From: Oscillospiraceae bacterium
Lineage (GTDB): Bacteria; Bacillota; Clostridia; Oscillospirales; Oscillospiraceae
DNA: 55,313 bases
Assembly (NCBI GenBank): GCA_017398625.1
Contig: JAFQFP010000006.1
Coordinates: forward strand, 1 to 55,313
Direction of reading: 5' to 3'
In this document: piece after piece, positions 24,408-33,314 of the stretch
Numbering within the stretch: position 1 is the first letter of the stretch
How the letters are laid out: every line of letters starts with the position of its first letter
The notes under the pieces: model-generated
The model's input: only the letters and a program-made list of their open reading frames with translations
The model's database searches: none
Told to the model about the DNA's origin: nothing
Program-made: the position numbers and the translations under genes

Positions 24408-25901
24408 TCACTCAAGGGGCCGCATCGTGGGGAACAAAATGACCTCGCGGATGGTGTCGGAATTGGTCAGCAGCATGACGCAGCGGTCGATGCCCATGCC
24501 CATGCCGCCCGTGGGGGGCATGCCGTACTCCATGGCGTTGAGGAAATCCTCGTCCAGCATTTCCGTCTCGTCGTCGCCGCGCTCCCGCTGCTCCACCTGC
24601 TTCATGAACCGCGCTCTCTGGTCGATGGGGTCATTCAGCTCGGAGTAGGCGTTTGCCAGCTCGCTGTGGCAGATGAACAGCTCGAACCGCTCGGTAAGCC
24701 GCGGATCCTCGGGAGAACGCTTGGTCAGAGGGGAAACCTCTACCGGGTACATGGTGATAAAGGTGGGCTGGATCAGATGCTCCTCCACCCGCTGGTCGAA
24801 GCAGGCATACAGGGCGTTGCCCCATGTCTTTTCCGCCGCGTCGGACAGCTCCACGCCGATGGCCTTGGCAGCAGCCACCGCCTCCGCGTCATCGGATATG
24901 GCTCCAAAGTCGATGCCCACATATTCCTTGACCGCCTCCACCATGGACAGCCGCCGCCAGCCGGGGGTCAGGTCGATCTGCTCGCCCATCCACTCCACCT
25001 GATAGGTGCCCAGAATTTCCTTGGCAGCGCCGGAGATGATGCCCTCAGCGATATCCATCATATCATGGAAATCGGCATACGCCTGATACAGCTCCACGGA
25101 GGTAAATTCGGGGTTGTGCTTGGGATCCATGCCCTCGTTGCGGAAGATCCTGCCGATCTCATACACCCGATCCATGCCGCCGACGATCAGCCGCTTCAGC
25201 GGCAGCTCGGTGGCGATGCGCATATACATATCGATGTCCAGCGTATTGTGGTGGGTGATGAAAGGACGGGCAGAAGCGCCGCCGGCGATGGTATTCAGCA
25301 CCGGGGTCTCCACCTCAATGTAGCCCATGTTGTCCAGATAGCTGCGCATGAACTTGATGAACCGGGAACGGATCACAAAGTTGCGCTTGACCTCGGGATT
25401 GACCATCAGATCCACATAGCGCTGACGGAAGCGGATCTCCTTATCCGTCAGACCGTGGAACTTTTCGGGCAGGGGCAGCAGAGATTTGCTCAGCAGCACC
25501 ACATTCTTGGCGCGGACAGAGATCTCCTCAGTCTTGGTCTTGAAGATCTCCCCCTCAACGCCCACGATATCGCCGATGTCGTTCTTCTTAAAGCGGGCAT
25601 ACTCCTCCTCGCCCAGCTCGTCGATCTTCATGAAAAGCTGGATGCGGCCGGTGCTGTCCTGCAGGTCGCAGAACATGACCTTGCCCTGTCCCCGCTTGCT
25701 CATCAGACGACCAGCCACACGGACGGTCTTGCCCTCAAAGCCCTCATAATCCGCCTTGATAGCGGCAGAATCGGCATTGAAATCATACTTGGTCTGCAGG
25801 AAGGGATCTCTGCCCTCCGCCTGCAGTGCCGCCAGCTTCTCCCGGCGGATCTGAGCCTGCTCGGAGACCGGCAGCTCAGTCTGGGGTACAAACTTTGCCA
25901 T
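24408..25901 (-). CDS. lysS: Lysyl-tRNA synthetase, class II
   Basis: 497 residues. An N-terminal OB-fold anticodon-binding domain ('KTVRVAGRLMSKRGQGKVMFCDLQDSTGRIQLF') precedes a class II core with motif 2 'RIFRNEGMDPKHNPEFTSVELYQAY' and motif 3 'GMGMGIDRCVMLL'. It charges tRNA-Lys with lysine in the cytoplasm. The start ATG lies two bases after the greA stop and its GAGGGAT ribosome site lies inside greA, so the two form an operon from the promoter at 26,429-26,457. The C terminus 'REVILFPTMRPLE' is of normal family form, so the neighbouring ICE has not truncated it. Confidence 0.98.
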   Translation of the reverse strand: MAKFVPQTELPVSEQAQIRREKLAALQAEGRDPFLQTKYDFNADSAAIKADYEGFEGKTVRVAGRLMSKRGQGKVMFCDLQDSTGRIQLFMKIDELGEEEYARFKKNDIGDIVGVEGEIFKTKTEEISVRAKNVVLLSKSLLPLPEKFHGLTDKEIRFRQRYVDLMVNPEVKRNFVIRSRFIKFMRSYLDNMGYIEVETPVLNTIAGGASARPFITHHNTLDIDMYMRIATELPLKRLIVGGMDRVYEIGRIFRNEGMDPKHNPEFTSVELYQAYADFHDMMDIAEGIISGAAKEILGTYQVEWMGEQIDLTPGWRRLSMVEAVKEYVGIDFGAISDDAEAVAAAKAIGVELSDAAEKTWGNALYACFDQRVEEHLIQPTFITMYPVEVSPLTKRSPEDPRLTERFELFICHSELANAYSELNDPIDQRARFMKQVEQRERGDDETEMLDEDFLNAMEYGMPPTGGMGMGIDRCVMLLTNSDTIREVILFPTMRPLE

Positions 25902-25903
25902 AC

Positions 25904-26383
25904 TTATCCCTCGCGCGATACTTCCACGACTTCCATCTCATAAGAGCCGGCAGGGGCATTGACGATGAACCGCTCGCCCTTTGCCTTGCCAACAACGGCT
26001 CTGCCAAAGGGGGAATCGTCGGAGAGCTTACCCTGCATGGGGTTGGCTTCCTGAGAGCCGGTGATGCGGTAGACAGTCTCCTTACCGGTCTTTACATCCC
26101 GGCAGGTCACGGTGCAGCCCAGACCCACACGGCCGGATGCCTCGTTCTCGTCCTCGATGATGGTGGCATGGGAGAGGATATCCTCGATCTCCGCGATTCT
26201 GCCGTAGAGCTTTGCCTGCTCGTTCTTAGCGGCATCGTACTCGGAGTTTTCGGACAAGTCACCGTAGGAGCGGGCTTCCGCGATCATCGCGGCGATCTCA
26301 CGCTCACGGGTGGTCTTCAGATAGTTCAGTTCCTTTTCCAGATCTGCCAGACGCAGGCTTGTGATCTTATATTCCTTTGCCAT
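25904..26383 (-). CDS. greA: Transcription elongation factor GreA
   Basis: 159 residues, the standard length. The N-terminal coiled coil carries the acidic tip 'GDLSENSEYDAAKNEQ' (about 41-56), which reaches into the RNA polymerase channel and stimulates cleavage of backtracked RNA. The C-terminal domain has 'GCTVTCRDVKTGKETVYRITG' and 'SPFGRAVVGKAKGERF'. First gene of the greA-lysS operon, an arrangement common in Firmicutes. Confidence 0.97.
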   Translation of the reverse strand: MAKEYKITSLRLADLEKELNYLKTTREREIAAMIAEARSYGDLSENSEYDAAKNEQAKLYGRIAEIEDILSHATIIEDENEASGRVGLGCTVTCRDVKTGKETVYRITGSQEANPMQGKLSDDSPFGRAVVGKAKGERFIVNAPAGSYEMEVVEVSREG

Positions 26384-26428
26384 AAGCTATAATCCTTCCT
26401 TCGCTTAAAAATTTCCATAGGTTCTAAC

Positions 26429-26457
26429 ATTATAGTGGATATTTACCCGCCAGTCAA
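26429..26457 (-). promoter_or_regulatory. Promoter of greA-lysS
   Basis: Minus strand: TTGACT, 17 bp, TATAAT. Near-consensus sigma-A promoter with a start predicted about 40 bases upstream of greA. Confidence 0.9.
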
Positions 26458-26474
26458 GGTTATTTTGCCATTTT

Positions 26475-27623
26475 TTACCCCTGTTTTCCGGTCAAATATT
26501 CCACTGCCGCCTGCACTTGGGGATCGTCGGCAGGTGCCACGGTGCTGTTGTAGATCCCGGATGCGGTTTGCGCATCCACCGCCACAGGAATGTCCGGGGT
26601 GATGCCAACTCCCTCAAGGCAGACACCATTGGGGGTGAAGTACTGACCCACGGAAAGCCCCACACCGGAGCCGTCCTTCAAGGTGAACACATTTTGGAAG
26701 TAGCCCTTGCCGCTGGTCTGCTCACCCACCACCACTGCCGCGTCATATTCCCGCAGCGCCGCCGCGAAAAACTCCGCCGCGGAGTAGGAGCTGCCGTTGA
26801 CCAGCACCGCCATGGGGAGCTGCAGGCACTCGGCGTCAGATTCATCCACGCTTTCCCTGCCATCATAGTACACACTGCGGAACAGCGGTCCCTCCGGCAG
26901 CAGATAGTTAAGGATATCCACCATCTCATGCTTATAGCCGCCGCCGTTGAAGCGGACATCAAAAATCAGGCTTTGGGCACCCTTCTCCAGCAGCTCCTCA
27001 ATGGCAGCGATGGTCTCGCTGGCGCACTTGTCATTGAAATTGACGATCTGAACCAGACCTATATTTCCCTCCAACATTTGCCCTTGCGCGACTACCGTCT
27101 GGATCAGACGCCGCTCCACCGATAGGGTCAGCTCCTGTCCTTCCCGCAGCACGGTCAGTGCCACGGTGGTGCCTGCTTCTCCGCTGATCCGGTTTTTGGC
27201 ATCCGACACACCCATTTCCGCCACGGTAACACCGTCCACGGCAGTGATCACATCACCGGGCTGGATGCCGGCTTCCCACGCAGGGCCGTCCTTTGCCACC
27301 TGCAGCACGGGGATTCCGTCCCCCTCGGTGACATTCTCAATGGTGATCCCCACGCCCACATAGGCGTTATGCTTCTGCTCCAGCAGGTCGTCATATTCCT
27401 CTGCGGGGATATAGTAGCTCCACCGGTCGCCCAAGGCGTCGATCATGGCGGCAGCCGCCGCGTCCTCCATTTCCCCGGTATTGGCTTCCCCGATGAATTT
27501 GGCACCGATCAGCGCCTGAAGCTGCTCCAGCTTGGTCATTTTCTCCCCGAACAACGCCAGCGTCACCAGCGACGCCGCCAGCGCCACCAGAACATAGGAA
27601 AGTGCCCTGAAAAACTTATTCAC
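26475..27623 (-). CDS. S41 family C-terminal processing protease (CtpA/CtpB-like)
   Basis: 382 residues from a GTG (27,621-27,623) preceded by GAGGTGA. An N-terminal signal/anchor helix ('RALSYVLVALAASLVTLALFG') is followed by a PDZ domain ('VGVGITIENVTEGDGIPVLQVAKDGPAWEAGIQPGDVITAVDG', about 85-150) and a peptidase domain with catalytic Ser in 'NGSSYSAAEFFAAAL' and Lys in 'GEQTSGKGYFQ'. Acts outside the membrane on secreted or membrane proteins. It sits at the end of the ftsE-ftsX-M23-M23 cluster, a neighbourhood also seen around B. subtilis ctpB. Substrate unknown; it may process the adjacent M23 hydrolases. Confidence 0.93.
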   Translation of the reverse strand: MNKFFRALSYVLVALAASLVTLALFGEKMTKLEQLQALIGAKFIGEANTGEMEDAAAAAMIDALGDRWSYYIPAEEYDDLLEQKHNAYVGVGITIENVTEGDGIPVLQVAKDGPAWEAGIQPGDVITAVDGVTVAEMGVSDAKNRISGEAGTTVALTVLREGQELTLSVERRLIQTVVAQGQMLEGNIGLVQIVNFNDKCASETIAAIEELLEKGAQSLIFDVRFNGGGYKHEMVDILNYLLPEGPLFRSVYYDGRESVDESDAECLQLPMAVLVNGSSYSAAEFFAAALREYDAAVVVGEQTSGKGYFQNVFTLKDGSGVGLSVGQYFTPNGVCLEGVGITPDIPVAVDAQTASGIYNSTVAPADDPQVQAAVEYLTGKQG

Positions 27624-27646
27624 AATGGATCACCTCATAGAAAGAT

Positions 27647-27675
27647 TTCCCACAGCACCTGCAGTACTGTGGGAA
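27647..27675 (-). terminator. Hairpin between M23 hydrolase and S41 protease genes
   Basis: A 9-bp stem (TTCCCACAG / CTGTGGGAA, 27,647-27,655 with 27,667-27,675) and 11-base loop. On the minus strand it is followed by ATCTTTCTATG, a weak U-rich tail, just before the protease ribosome site. Probably a partial terminator or mRNA-processing stem. Confidence 0.5.
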
Positions 27676-27683
27676 TCCCATTT

Positions 27684-28973
27684 TTAGAAATTGAAATAGT
27701 CCGCGGGGTTCACCGTTTCGCCCTTATAGTAGACAGTAAAGTGCAGGTGAGGACCGGTGGAAACACCTGTGGAGCCCACATAGCCGATGACCTGTCCGGC
27801 GGAAACATGCTGCCCCTTGCTGACCGTATCGTGGGTCATATGCAGGTAGCTGGTAGAGAAGCCGTCGCCATGGTTGATGGTCACATAGTTGCCCATGGAG
27901 CTATGGTAAGTAGCGGCAGTAACGGTTCCGCTGCGGGACGCATAGATGGGCGTGCCCTTGGGAGCTGCCAGATCCACGCCGCTGTGGAATTTCCATGTGC
28001 CGTAGACCGGGTGGACGCGGTAACCATAGGGGCTGCTGAGATAAGTATATTTACAGGGCATGACCCACTTGATACCCGCCACCACATTGGCAGGAGGCTT
28101 GGGGGAAGTGGAGGAGCTGCCGGTATTGGGCTTGGGCTTAGTAGTAGGGGGAACAGAGGTGGAGAGCCACTGCTTGTACTCCCGGTCCTTCGCCTGATCG
28201 TACTCCTTTTCCTTCTTGGCGATCTCGCTGAGAAGTCCCTCGATCTCATCCTCACCCGCCTCGATCTGGGCCGCAAACTCCTCACCCTTGGCATTGAGCT
28301 CCACAAGCAGCGCATCCGAGGCCGCGCGCTTGGTCTCCATGTCGGTCTGCATGACCTTCAGCTCTGCCTTGGTATCCTCCAAGGCTGCCTTTTCCGTTTC
28401 CAGCTCAGCCTGTGCCGCTGCCACCTTTTCGGCGGCGGCGGTCATTTCTGCCATGCGGCGCTTATCTGAGCGCTGGATCTCATGGATCATATTCAGCCGG
28501 TCCAGCAGGTCGGAAAAGCTGCTTGCCTTGAACAGCACAGACCAGTAATTGATCTCGCCCTGCTCCTCCATGGCACGGATGCGCTCCTTATTCTGGGCGG
28601 TCAGCTCCGCTTGATGCGCCTGTGCCGCTTCCAACTCCTCCTGCTTGTCCGCGATCAGTAGACCAAAGGCTTGGATCTGGCTGTCCACATTCTCGATCTG
28701 CTGATACATCAGCGCGATCTGCTGGTCGATGGCATCCTTTTCCGCAACGATTTTTTCCATCTCGGACATATTCTCGTTGACCAGATCCTCCAGCGCGTCG
28801 ATCTGATCCTGCAGCTCGGATTTCTGACCCTTCAGCTCGTTGATCTGCTTCTTGATCTCACTGGAGGATGCCGCCGCATTGGCTCGGGGGACGATCATCG
28901 CCACCAGACCCAGCAGCATCACGGCTGCCATAATACCCGCCAGAATCGCGATCAATTGTTTTCTGTTTCTCAT
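27684..28973 (-). CDS. M23 (LytM) peptidoglycan endopeptidase with coiled coil, EnvC/CwlO-like
   Basis: 429 residues. A signal peptide (ending ANAAA) is followed by a long coiled coil (about 35-255, heptads such as 'IKKQINELKGQKSELQDQIDALEDLV') and a C-terminal LytM domain with zinc ligands in 'FHSGVDLAAP' and 'GPHLHF', all intact, so probably catalytic. The coiled coil is the part that, in PcsB/CwlO/EnvC proteins, contacts the FtsX extracellular loop. It lies downstream of ftsE-ftsX and a paralogue. Its start leader AAATAAGGAGACA is identical to that of the paralogue, pointing to tandem duplication. Confidence 0.93.
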   Translation of the reverse strand: MRNRKQLIAILAGIMAAVMLLGLVAMIVPRANAAASSSEIKKQINELKGQKSELQDQIDALEDLVNENMSEMEKIVAEKDAIDQQIALMYQQIENVDSQIQAFGLLIADKQEELEAAQAHQAELTAQNKERIRAMEEQGEINYWSVLFKASSFSDLLDRLNMIHEIQRSDKRRMAEMTAAAEKVAAAQAELETEKAALEDTKAELKVMQTDMETKRAASDALLVELNAKGEEFAAQIEAGEDEIEGLLSEIAKKEKEYDQAKDREYKQWLSTSVPPTTKPKPNTGSSSTSPKPPANVVAGIKWVMPCKYTYLSSPYGYRVHPVYGTWKFHSGVDLAAPKGTPIYASRSGTVTAATYHSSMGNYVTINHGDGFSTSYLHMTHDTVSKGQHVSAGQVIGYVGSTGVSTGPHLHFTVYYKGETVNPADYFNF

Positions 28974-28989
28974 AGTGTCTCCTTATTTT

Positions 28990-30264
28990 TCAATCCAGAT
29001 ACTCCATCGGATTGACATATTCGCCTTTGTAGGCAATTCCAAAATGCAGGTGGGGCCCGGAGGTCACACCACTGTCACCTACATAGCCGATGACCTGTCC
29101 CGCGGTGACATACTGCCCCGCACTGACAACAAAGTAAGTCATGTGCATATAAATGGAGGAATATCCGTCGCCGTGGTTGATGGACACATATTCTCCCATG
29201 GACCAATGACTTGCCGCCGTGGTGACCTTACCGCTGCGGGAGGCATAGATCGGCGTTCCCATATCACACGCCATATCCACACCGTTGTGCATCTTCCACA
29301 CCTTATGTACCGGGTGCAGCCGCATCCCAAAGGGACTGCTCAAATAATAGGAAGCGACCGGACTGACCCACCTGATGCCGGAATCCACAGGGGGCTGGGT
29401 AGGCTCCGTTGCTGTGCCGCCGGTGACCGGAGGCACAGGTTTAGTCGCTTCTGTCGTAGGCGGAACATAGGTGGCAAGCCACTCCAGATACTCCGCCCGG
29501 GCAAGCTCCGCTTCCTTATCCGCGATTTCCTGCATCAGCCGCTCCTGCTCCGCTTCCGCCTCCAGAACAAACAGCTCGTATTCCTCGCCCCGTTCCACCA
29601 GCGTACGCATCAGCTCGTCTGCTTCCAGACGCTTTTCGTCCATAGCGGACTTAGCCGCCTCCAGCTCGCTCCGCGCGACCTCCAGCAACGCCTTTTCCTG
29701 CAGCAGCTCCCCTTGAAGCTGCGCCACCTCATCGGCGGCGGCACTAAGCTGCGCCAGCATCTTCCGATCCCCGTTCTGGATCTCATCGATCATCGCCATC
29801 CGATCCAAAAGATCGGAAAAGCTGTTTGCCTTAAACAGAACAGACCAGTAATTGATGCTGCCCTGCTCCTCCATGGTGCGGATGCGTGCCTTATTCTTCG
29901 CCGTCAGCTCCTCCAGCCGAAGCCGGGCGGTATCCAGCTCCTCCTGCTTGTCCGCGATCAGCAGGCTGTACACAGAGATCTGGCTGTTGATATTCTCCGT
30001 CTGCTCATACAGCAGAGCGATCTGGCGGTCGATATTGTACTTTTGCTCAACGATCTGCACCAGCTCCTGCCGGTTCTCTCCGATCTGCTGTTCCAGCTTC
30101 TCCAGCTCCTGCGCAATGGCATCACCCTGCTGTTCCAGCTCGGCAAGCTGATCCCGGATCTGCGCGGAGGACGCGGCGTTGGCATCGCACACATTCCGCC
30201 AGCCCAAAAAACACAGCGCCAGCGCCAGTAATGCCAACAGCCACCCATGTTTTCGGTTTTTCAT
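28990..30264 (-). CDS. M23 (LytM) endopeptidase with coiled coil, second paralogue
   Basis: 424 residues with the same plan as its neighbour: signal peptide (ending NVCDANA), long coiled coil (about 30-260), Thr- and Pro-rich linker ('PPTTEATKPVPPVTGG') and LytM domain with 'MHNGVDMACD' and 'GPHLHFG', all zinc ligands present. It probably cleaves septal peptidoglycan under FtsEX control. The gene begins 24 bases after ftsX and ends 16 bases before the first paralogue's start. The two differ in coiled-coil charge pattern, which may give distinct FtsX or regulator contacts. Confidence 0.92.
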   Translation of the reverse strand: MKNRKHGWLLALLALALCFLGWRNVCDANAASSAQIRDQLAELEQQGDAIAQELEKLEQQIGENRQELVQIVEQKYNIDRQIALLYEQTENINSQISVYSLLIADKQEELDTARLRLEELTAKNKARIRTMEEQGSINYWSVLFKANSFSDLLDRMAMIDEIQNGDRKMLAQLSAAADEVAQLQGELLQEKALLEVARSELEAAKSAMDEKRLEADELMRTLVERGEEYELFVLEAEAEQERLMQEIADKEAELARAEYLEWLATYVPPTTEATKPVPPVTGGTATEPTQPPVDSGIRWVSPVASYYLSSPFGMRLHPVHKVWKMHNGVDMACDMGTPIYASRSGKVTTAASHWSMGEYVSINHGDGYSSIYMHMTYFVVSAGQYVTAGQVIGYVGDSGVTSGPHLHFGIAYKGEYVNPMEYLD

Positions 30265-30288
30265 AATGTCTCCTTATTTTTTTGAGGG

Positions 30289-31182
30289 TTATACATCCAT
30301 GAACTTGCGGATGGAGGTCCAGCTACCCACGATGCCGACAAACAGGCCGGCGGCGGCAAAGGTGCAGACCATAGGCACCAGCAGCGTCTCAAAGGGCACG
30401 AAGCTGAACAGCTCCATCTCACCCTCCAGCTCATTGATCTTAGCCACCAAGCCGTCGTACATCAGCCATTCCAGACCGAAGGCGATGGCCGCGCCCAGCA
30501 TACCCAGAATGAAGCCCTCCACCATAAAGGGGAAGCGGATAAAGCCGTTAGTAGCGCCAACCATCTTCATGATGGCGATCTCGTCCCGGCGGTCATACAT
30601 GGCAAGCTTGACGGTGTTGGAAATGATCAGCAAACTGACCACCAGCAGCACCGAGATCACGGCGATGGACACCACCTGCAGCACCTGCTGCACCATGCTG
30701 AAGCCCTCCGCCAGCTCAAATTCTGCCGTGATATCCGCCACGCCGGGAACCGCCAGAATGGCATCGGCAGTCTCCCGCATTTGGGTATTATCCTCCAAGA
30801 CCACCACGCAGCGGTGCCGCAGATAATCCGGCTCCAGACCGTCAAAGGCCGGGTCGTAGTCATGGTCGGCAACGAAATCCTCCAGCGCCTGCTCCTTGGA
30901 AACAAAGACGCACTCCTTGATATTGTCCCCAAGCTGGTTGATCTTTGTATGTACACTTTTCGCTTCCGCGTCGGACAAGGTCTCGTCGATAAACACGCGG
31001 ATCTCGCTGGTCTCGTTCAGATCCTCTACAATGACGCTGACATTATACACCAAGCTGGCGAAGCTGCCCACGATGACCAGACACGCCACCGTCACACATA
31101 CGGCGGCAAAGGACATGAACCCCCGGAGAAAAATACCCCGGATGCCCTCCTTTAACAAATAACCAAGATTACTGATTTTCAT
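30289..31182 (-). CDS. ftsX: Cell-division protein FtsX
   Basis: 297 residues. Four membrane helices: one N-terminal ('FMSFAAVCVTVACLVIVGSFASLVY') and three C-terminal ('VLQVVSIAVISVLLVVSLLIIS', 'FMVEGFILGMLGAAIAFGLEWLM', 'LLVPMVCTFAAAGLFVGIVGSW'). A large extracellular loop (about 45-170) lies between, the site that activates coiled-coil hydrolases. It overlaps ftsE by 14 bases. With FtsE it turns ATP hydrolysis into opening of the M23 enzymes encoded next. Confidence 0.96.
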   Translation of the reverse strand: MKISNLGYLLKEGIRGIFLRGFMSFAAVCVTVACLVIVGSFASLVYNVSVIVEDLNETSEIRVFIDETLSDAEAKSVHTKINQLGDNIKECVFVSKEQALEDFVADHDYDPAFDGLEPDYLRHRCVVVLEDNTQMRETADAILAVPGVADITAEFELAEGFSMVQQVLQVVSIAVISVLLVVSLLIISNTVKLAMYDRRDEIAIMKMVGATNGFIRFPFMVEGFILGMLGAAIAFGLEWLMYDGLVAKINELEGEMELFSFVPFETLLVPMVCTFAAAGLFVGIVGSWTSIRKFMDV

Positions 31183-31858
31183 AGCTGTAATATCCTTCCA
31201 TTCCGTCGCTGGCGATCAAGCCGTCCTCAATGACGATGACCCGGTTGGAAAACTGCTCCACCAGATCCTGCGCGTGGGTAACCACCAGCATGGTGGTGCC
31301 CAGCTTATTGATCTCCTGCAGTAAGGACATGATCTCGAAGGATCGGGCAGGATCCAGATTGCCGGTGGGCTCGTCGGCGATGATGGTGGAAGGGTTGTTC
31401 ACCAGTGCCCGGGCGATGGCAAGACGCTGCTGCTCACCGCCGGACAGCTCACCGGGATGACGGCGGCTCTTATTATCCAAGCCTACCAGCTCCAGCAGGT
31501 AGGGCACCCGCTCCCGGATCTCCTTTTCCTTGGCACCGATGACACGCATGGCAAATGCCACATTGTCATAGACGGTCTTGGTGTCGATCAAACGGAAATC
31601 CTGAAACACCACACCGATGGTACGGCGCAGGTAAGGGATCTCCCGCTTACGGATCCGCTCCAGAGAATAGCCGTTGACATGGACAGAGCCGGAGGTGGGC
31701 CTCAGCTCACCGGTGATCAGCTTGATGATGGTGGACTTGCCGGAACCGGAGGGACCCACCAGAAATACAAATTCCCCATCCTCGATCTGCAGCGACACGC
31801 CCTTCAGCGCTTGGTTGCCCACCGAGTAGGATTTCACTACATCGATAAATTCAATCAT
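31169..31858 (-). CDS. ftsE: Cell-division ATP-binding protein FtsE
   Basis: 229 residues from ATG 31,858; the upstream in-frame start would fall near the promoter. Walker A 'GPSGSGKST', signature 'LSGGEQQRLAIARAL', Walker B 'TIIADEPTGNLD'. Cytoplasmic ATPase of the FtsEX complex. GGAG lies ten bases before the start, and the promoter at 31,891-31,919 gives a leader of roughly 25 bases. First gene of an operon that appears to run ftsE-ftsX-M23-M23-S41. Confidence 0.97.
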   Translation of the reverse strand: MIEFIDVVKSYSVGNQALKGVSLQIEDGEFVFLVGPSGSGKSTIIKLITGELRPTSGSVHVNGYSLERIRKREIPYLRRTIGVVFQDFRLIDTKTVYDNVAFAMRVIGAKEKEIRERVPYLLELVGLDNKSRRHPGELSGGEQQRLAIARALVNNPSTIIADEPTGNLDPARSFEIMSLLQEINKLGTTMLVVTHAQDLVEQFSNRVIVIEDGLIASDGMEGYYSYENQ

Positions 31859-31890
31859 ATCTGTATAGCTCCAATTTATAGTGTAACCAA

Positions 31891-31919
31891 ATTGTAACAC
31901 ATTGTAAAATCAATGTCAA
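31891..31919 (-). promoter_or_regulatory. Promoter of ftsEX operon
   Basis: Minus strand: TTGACA, 17 bp, TACAAT. Consensus -35 and near-consensus -10. Confidence 0.9.
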
Positions 31920-31977
31920 TGTGCGGCTGTTGGAAAATCACGGAAAACGGCGTTTCCAATTCTTAATTTTTCGTGAA

Positions 31978-32006
31978 AAGAGACCGCACGGCAGGTGCGG
32001 TCTCTT
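31978..32006 (-). terminator. Terminator after the PucR/CdaR-type regulator
   Basis: A perfect 12-bp stem (AAGAGACCGCAC / GTGCGGTCTCTT, 31,978-31,989 with 31,995-32,006), 5-base loop, followed on the minus strand by TTCACGAAAAATT. The hairpin lies just past the regulator stop. Confidence 0.8.
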
Positions 32007-32015
32007 CCGATGCTT

Positions 32016-33104
32016 TTATCTTGCGTCCCGGGAGGACAGGTACTTGCGCACCATCAGCGCCACCTTGAACACAATGGCATGGTCGAACTGCCGCAGATCC
32101 AGACCCGTCAGCTTCTTGATCTTCTCAAGACGGTACACCAGCGTATTGCGGTGGACAAACAGCTTACGGGAAGTCTCGGATACGTTCAGGTTGTTCTCAA
32201 AGAACTTATTGATGGTAAACAGGGTCTCCTGATCCAGAGAATCAATGGCGCTCTTTTTGAACACCTCGGACAGGAAGATATCACACAGGGTGGTGGGCAG
32301 CTGATAGATCAGACGGCCGATTCCCAGATTCTCATAGTTGATGATGCTCTTTTCGGTATCGAACACCTTGCCCACATCGATGGCGGTCTGAGCTTCCTTA
32401 TAGGAATCGGACAGGTAGCGCAGATGCTCCGCCACGGTACCGATGCCGATGACGCTCTTGATGAACAGCTCGTTCTTCAGCAGCTCCTCCATGGAGCGTG
32501 CCAGCTTCTCCAGCTCGCCCTCGGAAACGCTGCCGGAAAGCTGCTTGACCACGGCGATATCCGTCTCATTGATGCTCAGCACGAAATCCTGCTGCTTATC
32601 GGGGAACAGGGTGGACAGCACATCCACCGTTGCCACATCCGCGTGACCCACCTGCCGCACAAGGAACACAGCGCGGGGCGCATCGGTGGCGAAGTGCAGC
32701 TCCTTGGCACGGATGTAGATATCTCCGGAGAGGATATTATCCATGATGATGTTCTTCACAAAGGTGCCCCGGTCATGCTTTTCCTCGTAGAAGGTCTTGG
32801 CATTGTTTAGGGAGATATAGGCCATGGAGCAGTAGCTGCGGGCTGCCTCGTCATCGCCGGAGCAGAAAACAGCATATTCCAGATGGTTGCTGTGACCCAA
32901 AATAGCTCTGAAGGTCTTTTGCGCGAAGGTAACGGCATGGTCAGCGGCGCCGGAAAGCTTCACGGCGGCATCCGCCCAGCGCTCGCCCAGCAGGGCATAG
33001 TCGGTACAGGAGATCACGGTGCCCTCCGGGTCGATAACACCGAAGGTACGGTCGGGGATCTCTTTCAACTGAAGCATAACGCTCTGAAAAACACTATTGG
33101 ACAT
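32016..33104 (-). CDS. PucR/CdaR-type transcriptional regulator
   Basis: 362 residues, ATG with AAGGAGGGG seven bases upstream. The C terminus 'FFENNLNVSETSRKLFVHRNTLVYRLEKIKKLTGLDLRQFDHAIVFKVALMV' is the PucR-family HTH_30 domain. The middle (about 140-260) fits the GGDEF-like domain common in CdaR proteins. The N-terminal 110 residues look like a small-molecule sensor. The effector and targets are unknown. An inverted repeat TTGCA-N5-TGCAA overlaps its own -35, consistent with autoregulation. Monocistronic with its own terminator. Confidence 0.88.
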   Translation of the reverse strand: MSNSVFQSVMLQLKEIPDRTFGVIDPEGTVISCTDYALLGERWADAAVKLSGAADHAVTFAQKTFRAILGHSNHLEYAVFCSGDDEAARSYCSMAYISLNNAKTFYEEKHDRGTFVKNIIMDNILSGDIYIRAKELHFATDAPRAVFLVRQVGHADVATVDVLSTLFPDKQQDFVLSINETDIAVVKQLSGSVSEGELEKLARSMEELLKNELFIKSVIGIGTVAEHLRYLSDSYKEAQTAIDVGKVFDTEKSIINYENLGIGRLIYQLPTTLCDIFLSEVFKKSAIDSLDQETLFTINKFFENNLNVSETSRKLFVHRNTLVYRLEKIKKLTGLDLRQFDHAIVFKVALMVRKYLSSRDAR

Positions 33105-33161
33105 TTTGCTACCCCTCCTTAGAAAGTTGCATAAATGCTTATTTCACAAAATTGCACCATC

Positions 33162-33190
33162 ATTATACAGTTGTTTTGCACAATTTGCAA
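33162..33190 (-). promoter_or_regulatory. Promoter of the PucR/CdaR-type regulator
   Basis: Minus strand: TTGCAA, 17 bp, TATAAT. Start predicted about 50 bases upstream of the gene. Confidence 0.8.
33176..33190. promoter_or_regulatory. Inverted repeat TTGCA-N5-TGCAA over the -35
   Basis: Perfect 5+5 palindrome spaced by 5 bases, covering the -35 of the regulator promoter; a binder here would block polymerase. Candidate autoregulatory operator, inferred only. Confidence 0.45.
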
Positions 33191-33289
33191 GTGCCTTTTG
33201 GCATTTTATTGCAAAAATCCCCTTATTTTTTAGTTATTTTCCCAATAGTCCTCCTCCAAGTTGCCAAAAAAACCTGTTTTTTTCACCGC

Positions 33290-33314
33290 AAAATGACGGA
33301 AGCTCCGTTATTTT
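33290..33314 (-). terminator. Terminator overlapping the rsuA-like stop
   Basis: Stem AAAATGACGGA / TCCGTTATTTT (33,290-33,300 with 33,304-33,314, one G-T pair), 3-base loop. On the minus strand the descending arm ends in CATTTTG. It includes the last codons of the synthase gene. Confidence 0.55.

Noticed and set aside
24390..25943. Plus-strand open frame of 517 codons opposite lysS
   Set aside because: Antisense shadow of a certain housekeeping gene, with no ribosome site.
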